Of a DNA stretch of 64,000 nucleotides, positions 54,011 through 63,187 are shown piece by piece. The stretch comes from JAICKN01 sp036489565 (GTDB lineage Bacteria > Acidobacteriota > Terriglobia > Terriglobales > Acidobacteriaceae). Below the pieces are notes generated by a model. The model had not been told where the DNA came from and did not search any database. It was given only the letters and a program-made list of their open reading frames with translations. Location: contig DASXFN010000061.1 in the NCBI GenBank assembly GCA_036489565.1, forward strand, positions 1 to 64,000, in the 5' to 3' direction. The position numbers and the translations under genes were made by a program. Within the stretch, counting starts at the first letter, position 1, and each line of letters opens with the position of its first letter.

Positions 54011-55657
54011 ATGAACTTTCTGGAAAACATCTTTGGCCAGCTTAAAGCCGCTGGCACGACCCGCGTTTTGGTCGAACTGCGCGAGGGTGGCAGTGTTTCT
54101 GTCAGCGGGCAGGAATTGCTGGAAAGAATCGCCAAGGCGCGCGTTTTCCTCGCCAGCAAGAATCTCAAGAAAGACGACCGCTGCGCGCTGCTTGCTCCAA
54201 ACAGCATTGATTGGATTGCGGCGGACCTGGCTATTATGGCGGAGGGGCTGCTCGTGGTGCCTCTTTATTCCCGCCAGGCCCCAGCCGAACTGGTTGCGAT
54301 GATGAAGGATTGTTCTCCGGCATTGATCTGTTGCGCCAATGAAGAGTTGCGGGAGGGGATTGCCCAGGCTTGGCCGGAGGCCCCGCCGCAGTATTTGTTT
54401 AAAGAGATTTTTGCAACGCCGACTGCGGCCTCTTCCGAGGCGCAACTCCAGGATTCCGATCCCGTAGCGGTGATCTATACCTCGGGCACTTCAGGTGAGG
54501 CGAAGGGAGTAGTGCTTACCGGCGGCAACCTCGGCCACATGCTGATGTGCACTTCCGAACGGCTCGACATTCTAATGGAGAATCACTCCGGACAAGACAG
54601 AGTCTTCCATTACCTTCCATTTTGTTTTGCCGGATCATGGGTATTGCTGCTTACGTGCTTGCAGCGCCGTAGTCTGCTCACGCTGAATACCGACCTGGGC
54701 AAAATAGCGGAACAGATGCGCGAGGCCTCTCCGGATTACATTCTTAACGTTCCCGCACTGCTGGAGCGCATGCGCAAAGCCGTGGAAGAGCAACTTCACA
54801 AGACAGGCGGCGTGGCGTTGATGCTCTACACCCAAGGCAAAACCGCATGGCTGCGAAAGCGGGCATTGCAATCGAAGTTTAGCGACTCGATCTGGCTATG
54901 GCTGGCAAATACGATTGTGTTTCCCACAATCCGCAAAAAGATGATTGGCGGCAATCTTCGAGCGCTGATTTGCGGCTCCGCGCCTTTGAATGTGGAAACT
55001 CAACTCTACTTCATGATGCTCGGCATTCCTGTTTTGCAGGTCTATGGGCTGACGGAAACCATGGCGATTTGTACGATGGATGATCCGCGCCACGTCGAGC
55101 CGGGGCGCGTGGGGCCAGCGATCTCCGGGATTGATATGAAACTTGGCGAGAATGAGGAAATTGTCGTACGAGGGCCGAATATTTTTCCGGGATATTGGAA
55201 CCGTCCGGAAGAAACGGCAAAGGCTCTGCGTGAAGGCTGGTTTCACACCGGCGATCAAGGGGAAGTCAATGCGGCAGGGAACTGGCGCATCGTGGGCAGG
55301 ATTAAGAATCTGATCATTTTGGGGTCCGGTCACAATATCGCGCCTGAACCGATTGAGGAAGATGTGCAGCAGAGCCTGCCCGCCGCGCAACAGGTCATGC
55401 TGGTTGGCAACGGCCGCGGATTTTTGACGTTGATCGTGACCGGGAAGGTCACGGCCGGAGAAGTTCAGCGCGCCGTGAATTTTGCTAATGCTGCATTGCC
55501 GCACTATAAACAGATTCGGGCATTCCACATTCATCCTGAGCCTTTCACCATTGATAGCGGTTTGCTGACGGCCATGGGGAAGTTGAAGCGCGATGCAATC
55601 ACATCCGCGTTTAAATCGGAAATCGAAGACATGTATCGCGTAAAGCAGGCGGTATGA
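54011..55657 (+). CDS. AMP-dependent acyl-activating enzyme (acyl-CoA synthetase type)
   Basis: 548 aa, ANL superfamily. P-loop-like motif 'VIYTSGTSGEAKGVVLTGGN', core motif 'QVYGLTETMAICTMDD', adenylate-binding 'GWFHTGDQGEVNAAGNWRIV' and C-terminal 'GKLKRDAI' with the catalytic Lys. It activates a carboxylic acid with ATP, passing it to CoA or the nearby acyl carrier protein. Its stop overlaps the start of the enoyl-CoA hydratase gene by 4 bp. Second such enzyme in the cluster at 56808-58517. Confidence 0.85.
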   Translation: MNFLENIFGQLKAAGTTRVLVELREGGSVSVSGQELLERIAKARVFLASKNLKKDDRCALLAPNSIDWIAADLAIMAEGLLVVPLYSRQAPAELVAMMKDCSPALICCANEELREGIAQAWPEAPPQYLFKEIFATPTAASSEAQLQDSDPVAVIYTSGTSGEAKGVVLTGGNLGHMLMCTSERLDILMENHSGQDRVFHYLPFCFAGSWVLLLTCLQRRSLLTLNTDLGKIAEQMREASPDYILNVPALLERMRKAVEEQLHKTGGVALMLYTQGKTAWLRKRALQSKFSDSIWLWLANTIVFPTIRKKMIGGNLRALICGSAPLNVETQLYFMMLGIPVLQVYGLTETMAICTMDDPRHVEPGRVGPAISGIDMKLGENEEIVVRGPNIFPGYWNRPEETAKALREGWFHTGDQGEVNAAGNWRIVGRIKNLIILGSGHNIAPEPIEEDVQQSLPAAQQVMLVGNGRGFLTLIVTGKVTAGEVQRAVNFANAALPHYKQIRAFHIHPEPFTIDSGLLTAMGKLKRDAITSAFKSEIEDMYRVKQAV

Positions 55658-56457
55658 CGAATTTTAAAGGCGCTGCGTTATCGTGGGACACAAAAGAAGG
55701 CGTCATTGAGTTGGCGCTGCATCGCGCGCCGTGCAATGAAATTGGCACTGTCACCCTGGAGGAGTTGGAGAAGTTTGTTGCGGCGCTGCCTGTTTTGCAG
55801 GAACAAGCGCATTCACTGATTCTGCACAGCACAATGAAGAGCGGCTTCTGCGCCGGTGCGGACTTGAGCGAGCTGTACTACGGCGCGCAGAAACTGCAAT
55901 CGCAGGAAGCAGCGCGGGGGGTCCGCGATTTTTTGCAGCGCATTCATAAAGTAATGAACACCATTGACGCCGCTCCGCTGACTACAATCGCCGCGCTCCA
56001 TGGCGTGACCTTCGGTGGTGGATTCGAGCTTGCGCTGGTCTGCGATTTATTGATTGCCGACAAAATGACGCGTTTCTGTTTCCCCGAATTGCGCTTGGGC
56101 CTGATCCCCGGCTTTGGCGGAATACCGCGGCTGAAGCGTGACTTGGGCAATGGCGTGGTCCGCGATTTACTGCTTACCGGGCGCAGCTTCAATGCGACCA
56201 AGGCCCAGCAGGTTGGACTTGTCAGCCAGTTGGTGGGTGAAGGCGAAGCTTTGCGGGTTGCCCGGGGCACAGCGGCGCAGCTTGGAAAGTTTGACCGCCA
56301 AACCGCGATTGCCGCGAAAAAATTCATTAAGCCGGTTCCGTATGACGAATTGAAGCAGGAGATTGATATTTTCTGTGACCTGTTCAGCAAGCCCGCGGTT
56401 CAATCGGGATTGAAGAAATTCGTGGAGAGTACGGGTGCATTGCCTTATTTGCCTTAA
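55654..56457 (+). CDS. enoyl-CoA hydratase/isomerase family protein
   Basis: 267 aa, crotonase fold. 'SGFCAGADLSELYYGA' and 'HGVTFGGGFELALVCDLLIA' form the oxyanion hole, followed by 'ELRLGLIPGFGGIPRLKRDL'. It probably hydrates or isomerises an unsaturated acyl-CoA or acyl-ACP of the cluster. Both neighbours are acyl-handling genes and the ATGA overlap with the synthetase shows translational coupling. Confidence 0.85.
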   Translation: MTNFKGAALSWDTKEGVIELALHRAPCNEIGTVTLEELEKFVAALPVLQEQAHSLILHSTMKSGFCAGADLSELYYGAQKLQSQEAARGVRDFLQRIHKVMNTIDAAPLTTIAALHGVTFGGGFELALVCDLLIADKMTRFCFPELRLGLIPGFGGIPRLKRDLGNGVVRDLLLTGRSFNATKAQQVGLVSQLVGEGEALRVARGTAAQLGKFDRQTAIAAKKFIKPVPYDELKQEIDIFCDLFSKPAVQSGLKKFVESTGALPYLP

Positions 56458-56488
56458 AATATTTTTGGCATCATGAAGAGAAGGAACT

Positions 56489-56731
56489 ATGCATACCGCT
56501 GAACACACACTGGAAGAGATTCTGAACCTTGCGGCCACCCACTTCAAGGTTCCGCGCGAAAAGCTTACTCCCGACGATGATTTCTTCAAGGCCCTCAAGA
56601 TTGATAGCTTGCAGGCGCTCGACCTGCTGACCAAGCTTGAGCATCACTTTCATGTAGAATTGCCGGACTATGAACTGCAAGGCGTCTCCGATTTCCGCAC
56701 TCTGGCCAGTCGGATACAGGCGAGATTGTAA
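56489..56731 (+). CDS. acyl carrier protein
   Basis: 80 aa. The phosphopantetheine-attachment Ser40 lies in 'ALKIDSLQALDLLTKL', the normal D-S-L motif. The protein is acidic with a four-helix pattern. It sits between two acyl-activating enzymes, so it probably carries a cluster-specific acyl chain rather than serving general fatty acid synthesis. Confidence 0.88.
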   Translation: MHTAEHTLEEILNLAATHFKVPREKLTPDDDFFKALKIDSLQALDLLTKLEHHFHVELPDYELQGVSDFRTLASRIQARL

Positions 56732-56807
56732 GTTGACGTTTGATAGACACGTGAAAGCGAAAGTGCAATTTCTGCGGCTTCCCATCTACAATCAACATAT
56801 TTCCTGA

Positions 56808-58517
56808 ATGTTAAATCTAGATCAATACTCCTGCCTCGGGGCCGCGTTGCAGGACGCTCTTGACCGCTGGCCGAATGAAACCTGCCTCATAGAGGCCGAC
56901 CGCGAAAAGGAAAAGACCCGCCTTACCTATTCAGACTTCAAGGAAGTCGCGTTGCCCCTCGCGCGCGCGTTGCAGGACGCTAGTTTTGCTCCGGGTGATC
57001 GTGCCGCAATCATCATGACCAATCAGTCCAAGTGGCTGATCTCAGCCTACGCGGTGTTCTACACCGGAGGCGTGCTGGTTCCGCTCGATTATAAATTGAG
57101 CCCGGAAGAGCATTTGCAACTGCTGGCGCACTCCAAAGCCAAAGTTTTGATCGTTGAGTATCACTTGTGGCGAGCGATCTTGCAGTCCAGCGGCGGAAAC
57201 AACCATGGCGTGCAGACCGTCCTCGTCACGGAAGCCCCGTTGCGCGCGGAGTTGGGCGGTGCGTTCCGCTGGGAGGAATTCCGACGCAAGGGCGATCCGC
57301 ATTTTGTCTCGCGAAAGCGGGAGGATGTGGCATGCATCGTTTATTCCTCGGGCACCGGCGGGCGCCCCAAGGGATGCGTGCTGACGCATGGCAATTATCT
57401 GGAGCAGTGCAAATCACTAGCGGAGAGATTTGCCTTCTGGCCCGGAGTGCGCTACCTGAGCATTCTTCCCACCAACCACTCAATTGATTTTATGGTGGGA
57501 TTTATCGGACCGTTCATGTGCGGAGCGTGCGTGGTCCATTTGCGGACGTTGCGGCCGGAGTTTGTTCGCGATGCATTCATGCGTTATCGGATCACCTACG
57601 TGGCGCTGGTGCCGATGATTTTGAAAAACCTGGAGCGCGGACTGCGCGCCAAGTTCGACGAGCTGAATTTCGCGAAGCGGTTTATCTTGAATCGCATGAT
57701 CGGGCTGAATAGGTTGCTTACCCGGAAACAACCCAACGTGAAACTAAGCCGCAAGCTTTTGGGGCAAGTGCATGCCGCCTTCGGCGGAGAACTGCTGGCC
57801 GTGTTTACAGGCGGCGCTTTCATGGAACCCGCGACGCTGGAATTCTTTTACCAACTGGGAATTCCCGTGGCGAACGGCTACGGCCTGACTGAAGCGGGAA
57901 CTTCACTGACTCTGAATGACTTCAAACCATTTCGAGCGGACACCGTCGGAACACCGCTTTCCGGCGTGGAGTTGAGAATTCTAAAGCCGGACATCGAAGG
58001 GATCGGTGAAGTCGCGGCCAAGAGCCGGACCGTAATGTCGCATTATCTGGATGATCCGGAGCTTTCCGCGCGAACGATTGTTGATGGGTGGCTCCTGACC
58101 GGCGATTTGGGGCGCTTCGACGAGCATGGTCATTTGCAGCTTTTTGGTCGCAAGAAAAACATGATTGTGACCGAGGGGGGCAAAAATATTTATCCGGAAG
58201 ACATTGAGACGGCCTTTGAAGGCATGGCGGCAAAAGAATACTGCATTTTCGCCGCGAATTATATTTGGCCCGCGAAGAGCCTGAGCAATGAAAAGCTGGT
58301 GCTGGCGCTGCGAATGGAGCAGAACCAGGAATTTACTGAGTCGCTAAAAGAAGAAATTATTGCGTGCAATCGGAAGCTGCCGGATTTCAAGCGGATCGGT
58401 GGATACATCGTCTGGCAAAAAGATTTTCCGCGGACTGCTTCGATGAAGATCAAACGTAACGTTCTGGCGGAAGAGATGGGAAAAACGCTGGAGCGTGGCG
58501 CCGTTGTTGACTTATGA
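56808..58517 (+). CDS. second AMP-dependent acyl-activating enzyme
   Basis: 569 aa, ANL superfamily. 'CIVYSSGTGGRPKGCVLTHG', 'VANGYGLTEAGTSLTLND' and 'GWLLTGDLGRFDEHGHLQLF' are present, with a C-terminal Lys in 'RTASMKIKRNVL'. Its motif YSSGTGG differs from the YTSGTSG of the first enzyme, so the pair may use different acids or acceptors. It is 76 bp downstream of the ACP gene and could load it. Confidence 0.85.
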   Translation: MLNLDQYSCLGAALQDALDRWPNETCLIEADREKEKTRLTYSDFKEVALPLARALQDASFAPGDRAAIIMTNQSKWLISAYAVFYTGGVLVPLDYKLSPEEHLQLLAHSKAKVLIVEYHLWRAILQSSGGNNHGVQTVLVTEAPLRAELGGAFRWEEFRRKGDPHFVSRKREDVACIVYSSGTGGRPKGCVLTHGNYLEQCKSLAERFAFWPGVRYLSILPTNHSIDFMVGFIGPFMCGACVVHLRTLRPEFVRDAFMRYRITYVALVPMILKNLERGLRAKFDELNFAKRFILNRMIGLNRLLTRKQPNVKLSRKLLGQVHAAFGGELLAVFTGGAFMEPATLEFFYQLGIPVANGYGLTEAGTSLTLNDFKPFRADTVGTPLSGVELRILKPDIEGIGEVAAKSRTVMSHYLDDPELSARTIVDGWLLTGDLGRFDEHGHLQLFGRKKNMIVTEGGKNIYPEDIETAFEGMAAKEYCIFAANYIWPAKSLSNEKLVLALRMEQNQEFTESLKEEIIACNRKLPDFKRIGGYIVWQKDFPRTASMKIKRNVLAEEMGKTLERGAVVDL

Positions 58518-58542
58518 GAGCGCCGCTTACGAGTTTTAATTA

Positions 58543-59442
58543 ATGACCGACGCATTCCTGGCTTTGGTAAATCCGGCTGCCGGCGGAGGACGCTGCCGCA
58601 AGCTGGTTGGTCCCGCGCTGGAACGATTAAGAGCGGGCGGCGTCAAAGTCGACGTTGCCGAGACAGACCGCCCGGGAAAAGCCACGGAACTGGCGCGCAG
58701 CGCGTTAGCTGCGGGCTACCGGAAATTTATCGCTGTGGGCGGAGACGGAACTTCCTTTGAAGTAGTGAACGGGTTATTCGCGCAAGAACAGGCCGAACGG
58801 CCCACGCTGGCCTTTCTTCCACTGGGAACGGGCAATTCGTTTTTGCGCGACTTCAGCGATAAGGGAGTTGAACATGGGATTGAATCCATTCTGGCTGGCC
58901 GTACCCGGCCCTGCGACGTTCTTCGACTCAAACATCGTGAAGGCGTTCTCTACTACATCAACCTATTAAGCGTCGGCTTCTCCGCGGATGTTGCCACGTT
59001 GCGCGCTCGCCGCTTCAGCCGATGGGGTGAACTGGGATATCAAACGTCTATTTTTATTTGCCTGGCGCGCTTTCGCCGCCGTCCTTTTCCTTTGCGCGTG
59101 AATGGGGAGACCAATATTGACGGGCGCCCGTGTTTGTTCCTTACCTTCAGCAACAGCAAATATACCGGCGGCACCATGATGATTGCGCCGAACGCCGATG
59201 TGAACGACGGCCTTATAGAGTATGTGCGATGGGGGCCAATCGGGCGGGTGGGCCTGATCCGGAATTTGTCGACCTTGTACGACGGCACGCATATCAATCA
59301 TCCGCTCGCAGAGCGTCGTGCCGCGAGGCGCATTGATTTCAATTTGGATGGGCCGGTGGATTGCATGGTGGATGGGGAAGTGCTCACGCTTCATTGCGAA
59401 TCACTCGACGTGCTGCCATCCGCGTTGAATGTTGTCGTCTAA
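58543..59442 (+). CDS. lipid kinase of the diacylglycerol-kinase catalytic family
   Basis: 299 aa. 'LALVNPAAGGGRCRKL' and 'FIAVGGDGTSFEVVNGL' (GGDGT nucleotide site) mark the DAGK/YegS family, with 'PTLAFLPLGTGNSFLRD' following. It transfers phosphate from ATP to a diacylglycerol-like or sphingoid-like lipid hydroxyl. As last gene of the cluster, 25 bp after the second acyl-activating enzyme, it may phosphorylate the cluster's final product. A terminator hairpin lies 58 bp past the stop. Confidence 0.85.
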   Translation: MTDAFLALVNPAAGGGRCRKLVGPALERLRAGGVKVDVAETDRPGKATELARSALAAGYRKFIAVGGDGTSFEVVNGLFAQEQAERPTLAFLPLGTGNSFLRDFSDKGVEHGIESILAGRTRPCDVLRLKHREGVLYYINLLSVGFSADVATLRARRFSRWGELGYQTSIFICLARFRRRPFPLRVNGETNIDGRPCLFLTFSNSKYTGGTMMIAPNADVNDGLIEYVRWGPIGRVGLIRNLSTLYDGTHINHPLAERRAARRIDFNLDGPVDCMVDGEVLTLHCESLDVLPSALNVVV

Positions 59443-59500
59443 TTTTAGGCCCAGCTTCCGGAAATAGAAGCGGGCAAAAGAACCCCATACAAAAATAAAT

Positions 59501-59527
59501 CGGCCTGAGCATTTTCAGCTCAGGCCG
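59501..59527. terminator. bidirectional terminator between lipid cluster and phosphofructokinase
   Basis: Perfect 10-bp stem CGGCCTGAGC / GCTCAGGCCG, loop ATTTTCA, between two convergent genes. On the minus strand it is followed by the T-rich ATTTATTTTT. Confidence 0.8.
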
Positions 59528-59544
59528 GTTCCCTTCGGAGCCAA

Positions 59545-60615
59545 CTATTTTACGTGTTCCGGAGTTTCGATCGGGGCCAAAATCCCCTCTGCAACCGCGA
59601 TCATTTCAGGAGTGACGGTGCGATTTTTGGAGAGAGCTTCCGCCAGGGGAATTGCGATCAGCGAATTTCCCCGTAAGGCCGCCATGGATCCGAACTCGCC
59701 GTGATGGACCATATCAATCGCTTTTAGGCCGTAGCGCGTAGCCAGCATGCGATCAAAAGCGCTCGGAGATCCGCCGCGCTGAATGTGGCCAAGGACCACG
59801 GCGCGCGTTTCGTATCCCGTCTTTTTTTCGATCTCATTGGCAAGGGCGTTGCCGATGCCGCCAAGGCGAGCGTGGCCAAATTCATCTGTGCCCTTTGCCT
59901 GGGTAACAAGCTCTCCCTGTCGCGGATCGGCGGTAGCGAACTTTGCTCCTTCGGCGACCACAACAATGCTGAAGTAGCGACCGCGTCCGTGACGCTGGCG
60001 AATCGTCTCAGCAACCTTTTCGGTATCGAAGGGCTGCTCGGGAAGCAGGATCACGTCCGCGCCACCCGCGACGCCGCTATGCAGCGCAATCCATCCCGCA
60101 TCCCGTCCCATCACTTCAACCACGATTACGCGATTGTGAGCTTCGGCCGTGGTGTGCAGGCGATCAATCGCTTCCGTCGCGATGTTTACCGCAGTGTCAA
60201 ATCCAAATGTGTAATCGGTTCCGGCAAGGTCGTTGTCAATTGTTTTGGGAACGCCAACGACTTTGATTCCTTTTTCATGAAGCTTTCTAGCGACCGAAAG
60301 CGTGTCGTCGCCCCCGATGGCAATGAGCGCATCCACATTGTGGCGTTTCAGGGTTGCGATGCAGATATCGAGGCCATCAGGCTTCTTTGCTGGATTGGTG
60401 CGGGAAGTCCGTAAAATGGTGCCGCCCCGGGGTAGAATGCCGGCCACTGCGTCCAAATTCAGCGGCACGATATGGTCTTCCATGACGCCGCGCCAGCCTT
60501 CCAGAAATCCAACGAACTCGTCGTCATAGTGAAAAGAACCTTTGCGCACTGCGGCACGGATCACTGCATTGAGTCCCGGACAGTCGCCTCCACCCGTTAA
60601 AACCCCAACTTTCAT
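59545..60615 (-). CDS. 6-phosphofructokinase, pyrophosphate-dependent signature
   Basis: 356 aa from the ATG at 60615, chosen because AGGAGAAGG precedes it and the mature N-terminus 'MKVGVLTGGGDCPGLNAVIR' follows directly; an upstream start at 60708 adds 31 unlikely residues. Active-site Asp127 lies in PKTIDND. The residues that separate donors are Asp104 in 'GGDDTLSVA' (ATP enzymes have Gly) and Lys124 in 'GVPKTIDND' (ATP enzymes have Gly); both are of the PPi type. The enzyme would phosphorylate fructose 6-phosphate with pyrophosphate, a reversible step of glycolysis. The donor call rests on these two residues. Confidence 0.82.
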   Translation of the reverse strand: MKVGVLTGGGDCPGLNAVIRAAVRKGSFHYDDEFVGFLEGWRGVMEDHIVPLNLDAVAGILPRGGTILRTSRTNPAKKPDGLDICIATLKRHNVDALIAIGGDDTLSVARKLHEKGIKVVGVPKTIDNDLAGTDYTFGFDTAVNIATEAIDRLHTTAEAHNRVIVVEVMGRDAGWIALHSGVAGGADVILLPEQPFDTEKVAETIRQRHGRGRYFSIVVVAEGAKFATADPRQGELVTQAKGTDEFGHARLGGIGNALANEIEKKTGYETRAVVLGHIQRGGSPSAFDRMLATRYGLKAIDMVHHGEFGSMAALRGNSLIAIPLAEALSKNRTVTPEMIAVAEGILAPIETPEHVK

Positions 60616-60755
60616 TGCCTTCTCCTCGTATGAGAATTGATTGCCAGATCGCGGACCATTCCCATGGACAATGGCTAGAAGGGCGCTGCGGAATGTAACG
60701 TCAGGCACCTGAATGGGAACGGAACTTATAAGATTACCATTAAAGCTGGATTATT

Positions 60756-61454
60756 TTGACGGCTTTTCAGAGGCGTTATGAGCCTGACAATATAAAATCG
60801 GCAATCTCATTTATCATTCCAGACATCGTGATTTCAGAGAAAACACAATCAACTCGGAAAAACATCAGCTTCTCGTCTGCTGAACAAATTTGGAACTCTT
60901 TAATAGAGGGCAACAAGCGGTTTGTCGAGGGCAAACCCGCGACCCACAATATAGTTTCCCAACGGCAGAGCCTTGAAACGAGCCAGCATCCGCCGGTTTC
61001 TGTGCTCAGTTGCTCGGACAGTCGCGTTCCGCCGGAAATCATTTTCGATCAGGGACTCGGCGATATGTTCGTGGTTCGCGTCGCAGGAAACAGCGCCGAT
61101 CCTATGGGCCTGGGCAGTCTTGAATATGCGGTGGAACATTTCGCCACTCGAGTGATCGTTGTGCTGGGTCATCAACGCTGTGGTGGGGTAACGGCGGCTT
61201 GTTCGGGCAAAAAAGTGACGTCGCCGAACTTGAAAAAGCTGATACAGCCGATCATGGAATCATGCAGCATTGCCGAAGAAAAACACGGATCGGAAGATCT
61301 TATAGATTTCGCAATAAAAACTCACGTGCACAAGACCTCGGATGATCTGCTGAGCCGCAGTGAGATCCTCAAAGAAGCCCATGATGCGGGAAAGCTAACC
61401 ATCATCGGCGCCTACTATTCGCTCGATTCTGGCATCGTGATACGTTTGCGCTAA
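60756..61454 (+). CDS. beta-class carbonic anhydrase
   Basis: 232 aa with uncertain start: TTG at 60756, or GTG at 60828, which gives 208 aa, closer to the usual size. Zinc ligands Cys and Asp in 'VLSCSDSRVPPE' and His and Cys in 'LGHQRCGGVTAA'. It interconverts CO2 and bicarbonate in the cytoplasm. It stands alone, divergent from the phosphofructokinase gene. Confidence 0.88.
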   Translation: MTAFQRRYEPDNIKSAISFIIPDIVISEKTQSTRKNISFSSAEQIWNSLIEGNKRFVEGKPATHNIVSQRQSLETSQHPPVSVLSCSDSRVPPEIIFDQGLGDMFVVRVAGNSADPMGLGSLEYAVEHFATRVIVVLGHQRCGGVTAACSGKKVTSPNLKKLIQPIMESCSIAEEKHGSEDLIDFAIKTHVHKTSDDLLSRSEILKEAHDAGKLTIIGAYYSLDSGIVIRLR

Positions 61455-61471
61455 ATAGCCTTTGCAAAATT

Positions 61472-61615
61472 TACGTGGACGCCGTCTATGATCTTGCCCG
61501 CTGCTTATGGTGGAGGAATGGGAAGTACGTGCTTGTCCATCCCGATGGCTATATCGCTTGGATCGGAATGCGGGAATGCCTCAGCGACCTGAACGAATAC
61601 CTTGGCTGCGTATAA
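61472..61615 (+). pseudogene. possible C-terminal remnant of an FAD-dependent monooxygenase
   Basis: A 47-residue frame without start codon reads 'YVDAVYDLARCLWWRNGKYV' then LVHPDGYIAW, IGMRECLSDLNEYL and a stop. The V-L-V-x-PDGY-I/V-A-W pattern is that of the C-terminal end of PheA/TfdB-type flavin monooxygenases. No upstream part remains. Low certainty because it is short. Confidence 0.35.
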
Positions 61616-61830
61616 GCAGTGATTGTTGATGGATGGAACAGGTCAGCGACGAACCGTATCAAGGCGCGGCCTAAGAGCGCTACGTAAATATAGAGATCGC
61701 TATGTAATAAAGAAAGATGAAGCTGTTCCAATTGGCAACTTCCGGTTGCCGACCATCCGAACTCCGATGCGACCGGGAAGCCCGCTTTGCGGTGGTACAC
61801 TTCTTTTCGATTCCACAACCCGGTAGATCT

Positions 61831-63156
61831 ATGCGCATCAGATTGTTTGCTGTACTGCTCAGTCTCGCTGTTCTCTCGATCGCTGTCCATGCACAAACCA
61901 CCTCCATCGTTCTGCACTGTCCAAACTTGTTCGACAGTGTTGCGGGAAAGATGCTGGGCGAAACTACAGTAGTTATTTCAGGCGAGCGAATCGAGCAGGT
62001 GATCAGCGGCTATCAATCGCCTTCTGGAGCCACCGTAATTGAGCTCCGCAACCAGACTTGCCTGCCCGGTCTGATTGACGATCACGTTCACCTCACAGAT
62101 GAGTTCACCGGCAATCATCTGGTGGAGAAAGTTACTCTGAATCCATCCGACTACGCGATTCGCTCGACGCTGTGGGCAAAACGAACACTGCTGGCAGGAT
62201 TCACGACCGTCCGCAACCTGGGCGACGACGACTACAATTCGGTCTCGCTTCGCAACGAGATCAATGCCGGATGGGTAGAAGGCCCGCGTATCTTCACCGC
62301 CGGTCCTCCCATCGGCTCGACCGGCGGGCACGCTGATCACACGGACGGACTGAACCTGGAATTGCAGGGCAATCCCGGCCCCGACGAGTCAATGATCAAT
62401 GGGCCCTACGACGCCTGGAAAGCGGTGCGCCAGCATTACAAAGAGGGCGTGGATCTGATCAAGATAATGGCTTCGGGCGGCGTACTCGATCTCTCGGGCA
62501 GCGCAGATAATCCGCAGCTAACCCAGGAAGAAATCAATGCCATCGTTGCTGCTGCCCACGACTACGGCTATACGGTTGCCGTGCACGCGCACGGGACCGA
62601 AGCCATTCGCAGGTCGGTAATCGGCGGAGTCGATTCCATCGAACACGGTACCTTCATGGACCAGCGCGATATGGAGCTGATGAAGGAGCACGGCACCTGG
62701 TATGTTCCGACCATCTATACGGCAGAATTCGTCACCGAACGCGCCAAGATTGCCGGAGGTTATCCGCCGCAGGTCGCGCAGAAGGCGCTGCAAGTTGGCC
62801 CCCAGGTCATGAAAACGCTCGCGGCCGCCTACAAAGCCGGAGTAAAGATCGCTTATGGAACCGACGAGGGAATCTATCCTCACGGACAGAACTGGCGCGA
62901 CTTCGCACCCATGCTTCAAGCCGGCATTCCTGCAATCTATGCGCTGCAAACCGCGACCATCAACGCCGCCGAGTTGCTCAAGAAAGACAAGGAGCTCGGC
63001 AGCATTTCGCCTGGCAAGCTTGCCGATGTCACGGCTGTACCAGGAAATCCACTGAACGACATCAGCGTAATGGGGAAAGCCAGCTTTGTGATGAAGGCGG
63101 GAACCGTTTACAAGCAGGATGGCAAGGAACTAGTCTGGGAATCGCTGCGGTACTGA
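61831..63156 (+). CDS. secreted amidohydrolase (prolidase-like, Xaa-Pro type)
   Basis: 441 aa from the ATG at 61831, which starts a signal peptide ('RLFAVLLSLAVLSIAVHAQ'); an in-frame ATG at 61717 would place 38 residues before it. Metal ligands of the amidohydrolase fold: 'LIDDHVHLTDEF', Lys in 'VDLIKIMASGG', 'VAVHAHGTEA', 'SIEHGTFMD' and Asp in 'IAYGTDEGIYPHG'. Members of this secreted branch act as Xaa-Pro or acyl-lysine dipeptidases. It is probably periplasmic; the substrate is not certain. Confidence 0.85.
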   Translation: MRIRLFAVLLSLAVLSIAVHAQTTSIVLHCPNLFDSVAGKMLGETTVVISGERIEQVISGYQSPSGATVIELRNQTCLPGLIDDHVHLTDEFTGNHLVEKVTLNPSDYAIRSTLWAKRTLLAGFTTVRNLGDDDYNSVSLRNEINAGWVEGPRIFTAGPPIGSTGGHADHTDGLNLELQGNPGPDESMINGPYDAWKAVRQHYKEGVDLIKIMASGGVLDLSGSADNPQLTQEEINAIVAAAHDYGYTVAVHAHGTEAIRRSVIGGVDSIEHGTFMDQRDMELMKEHGTWYVPTIYTAEFVTERAKIAGGYPPQVAQKALQVGPQVMKTLAAAYKAGVKIAYGTDEGIYPHGQNWRDFAPMLQAGIPAIYALQTATINAAELLKKDKELGSISPGKLADVTAVPGNPLNDISVMGKASFVMKAGTVYKQDGKELVWESLRY

Positions 63157-63187
63157 GCTGGATAAAAAGAAGACGTTCGCTTCCTCA

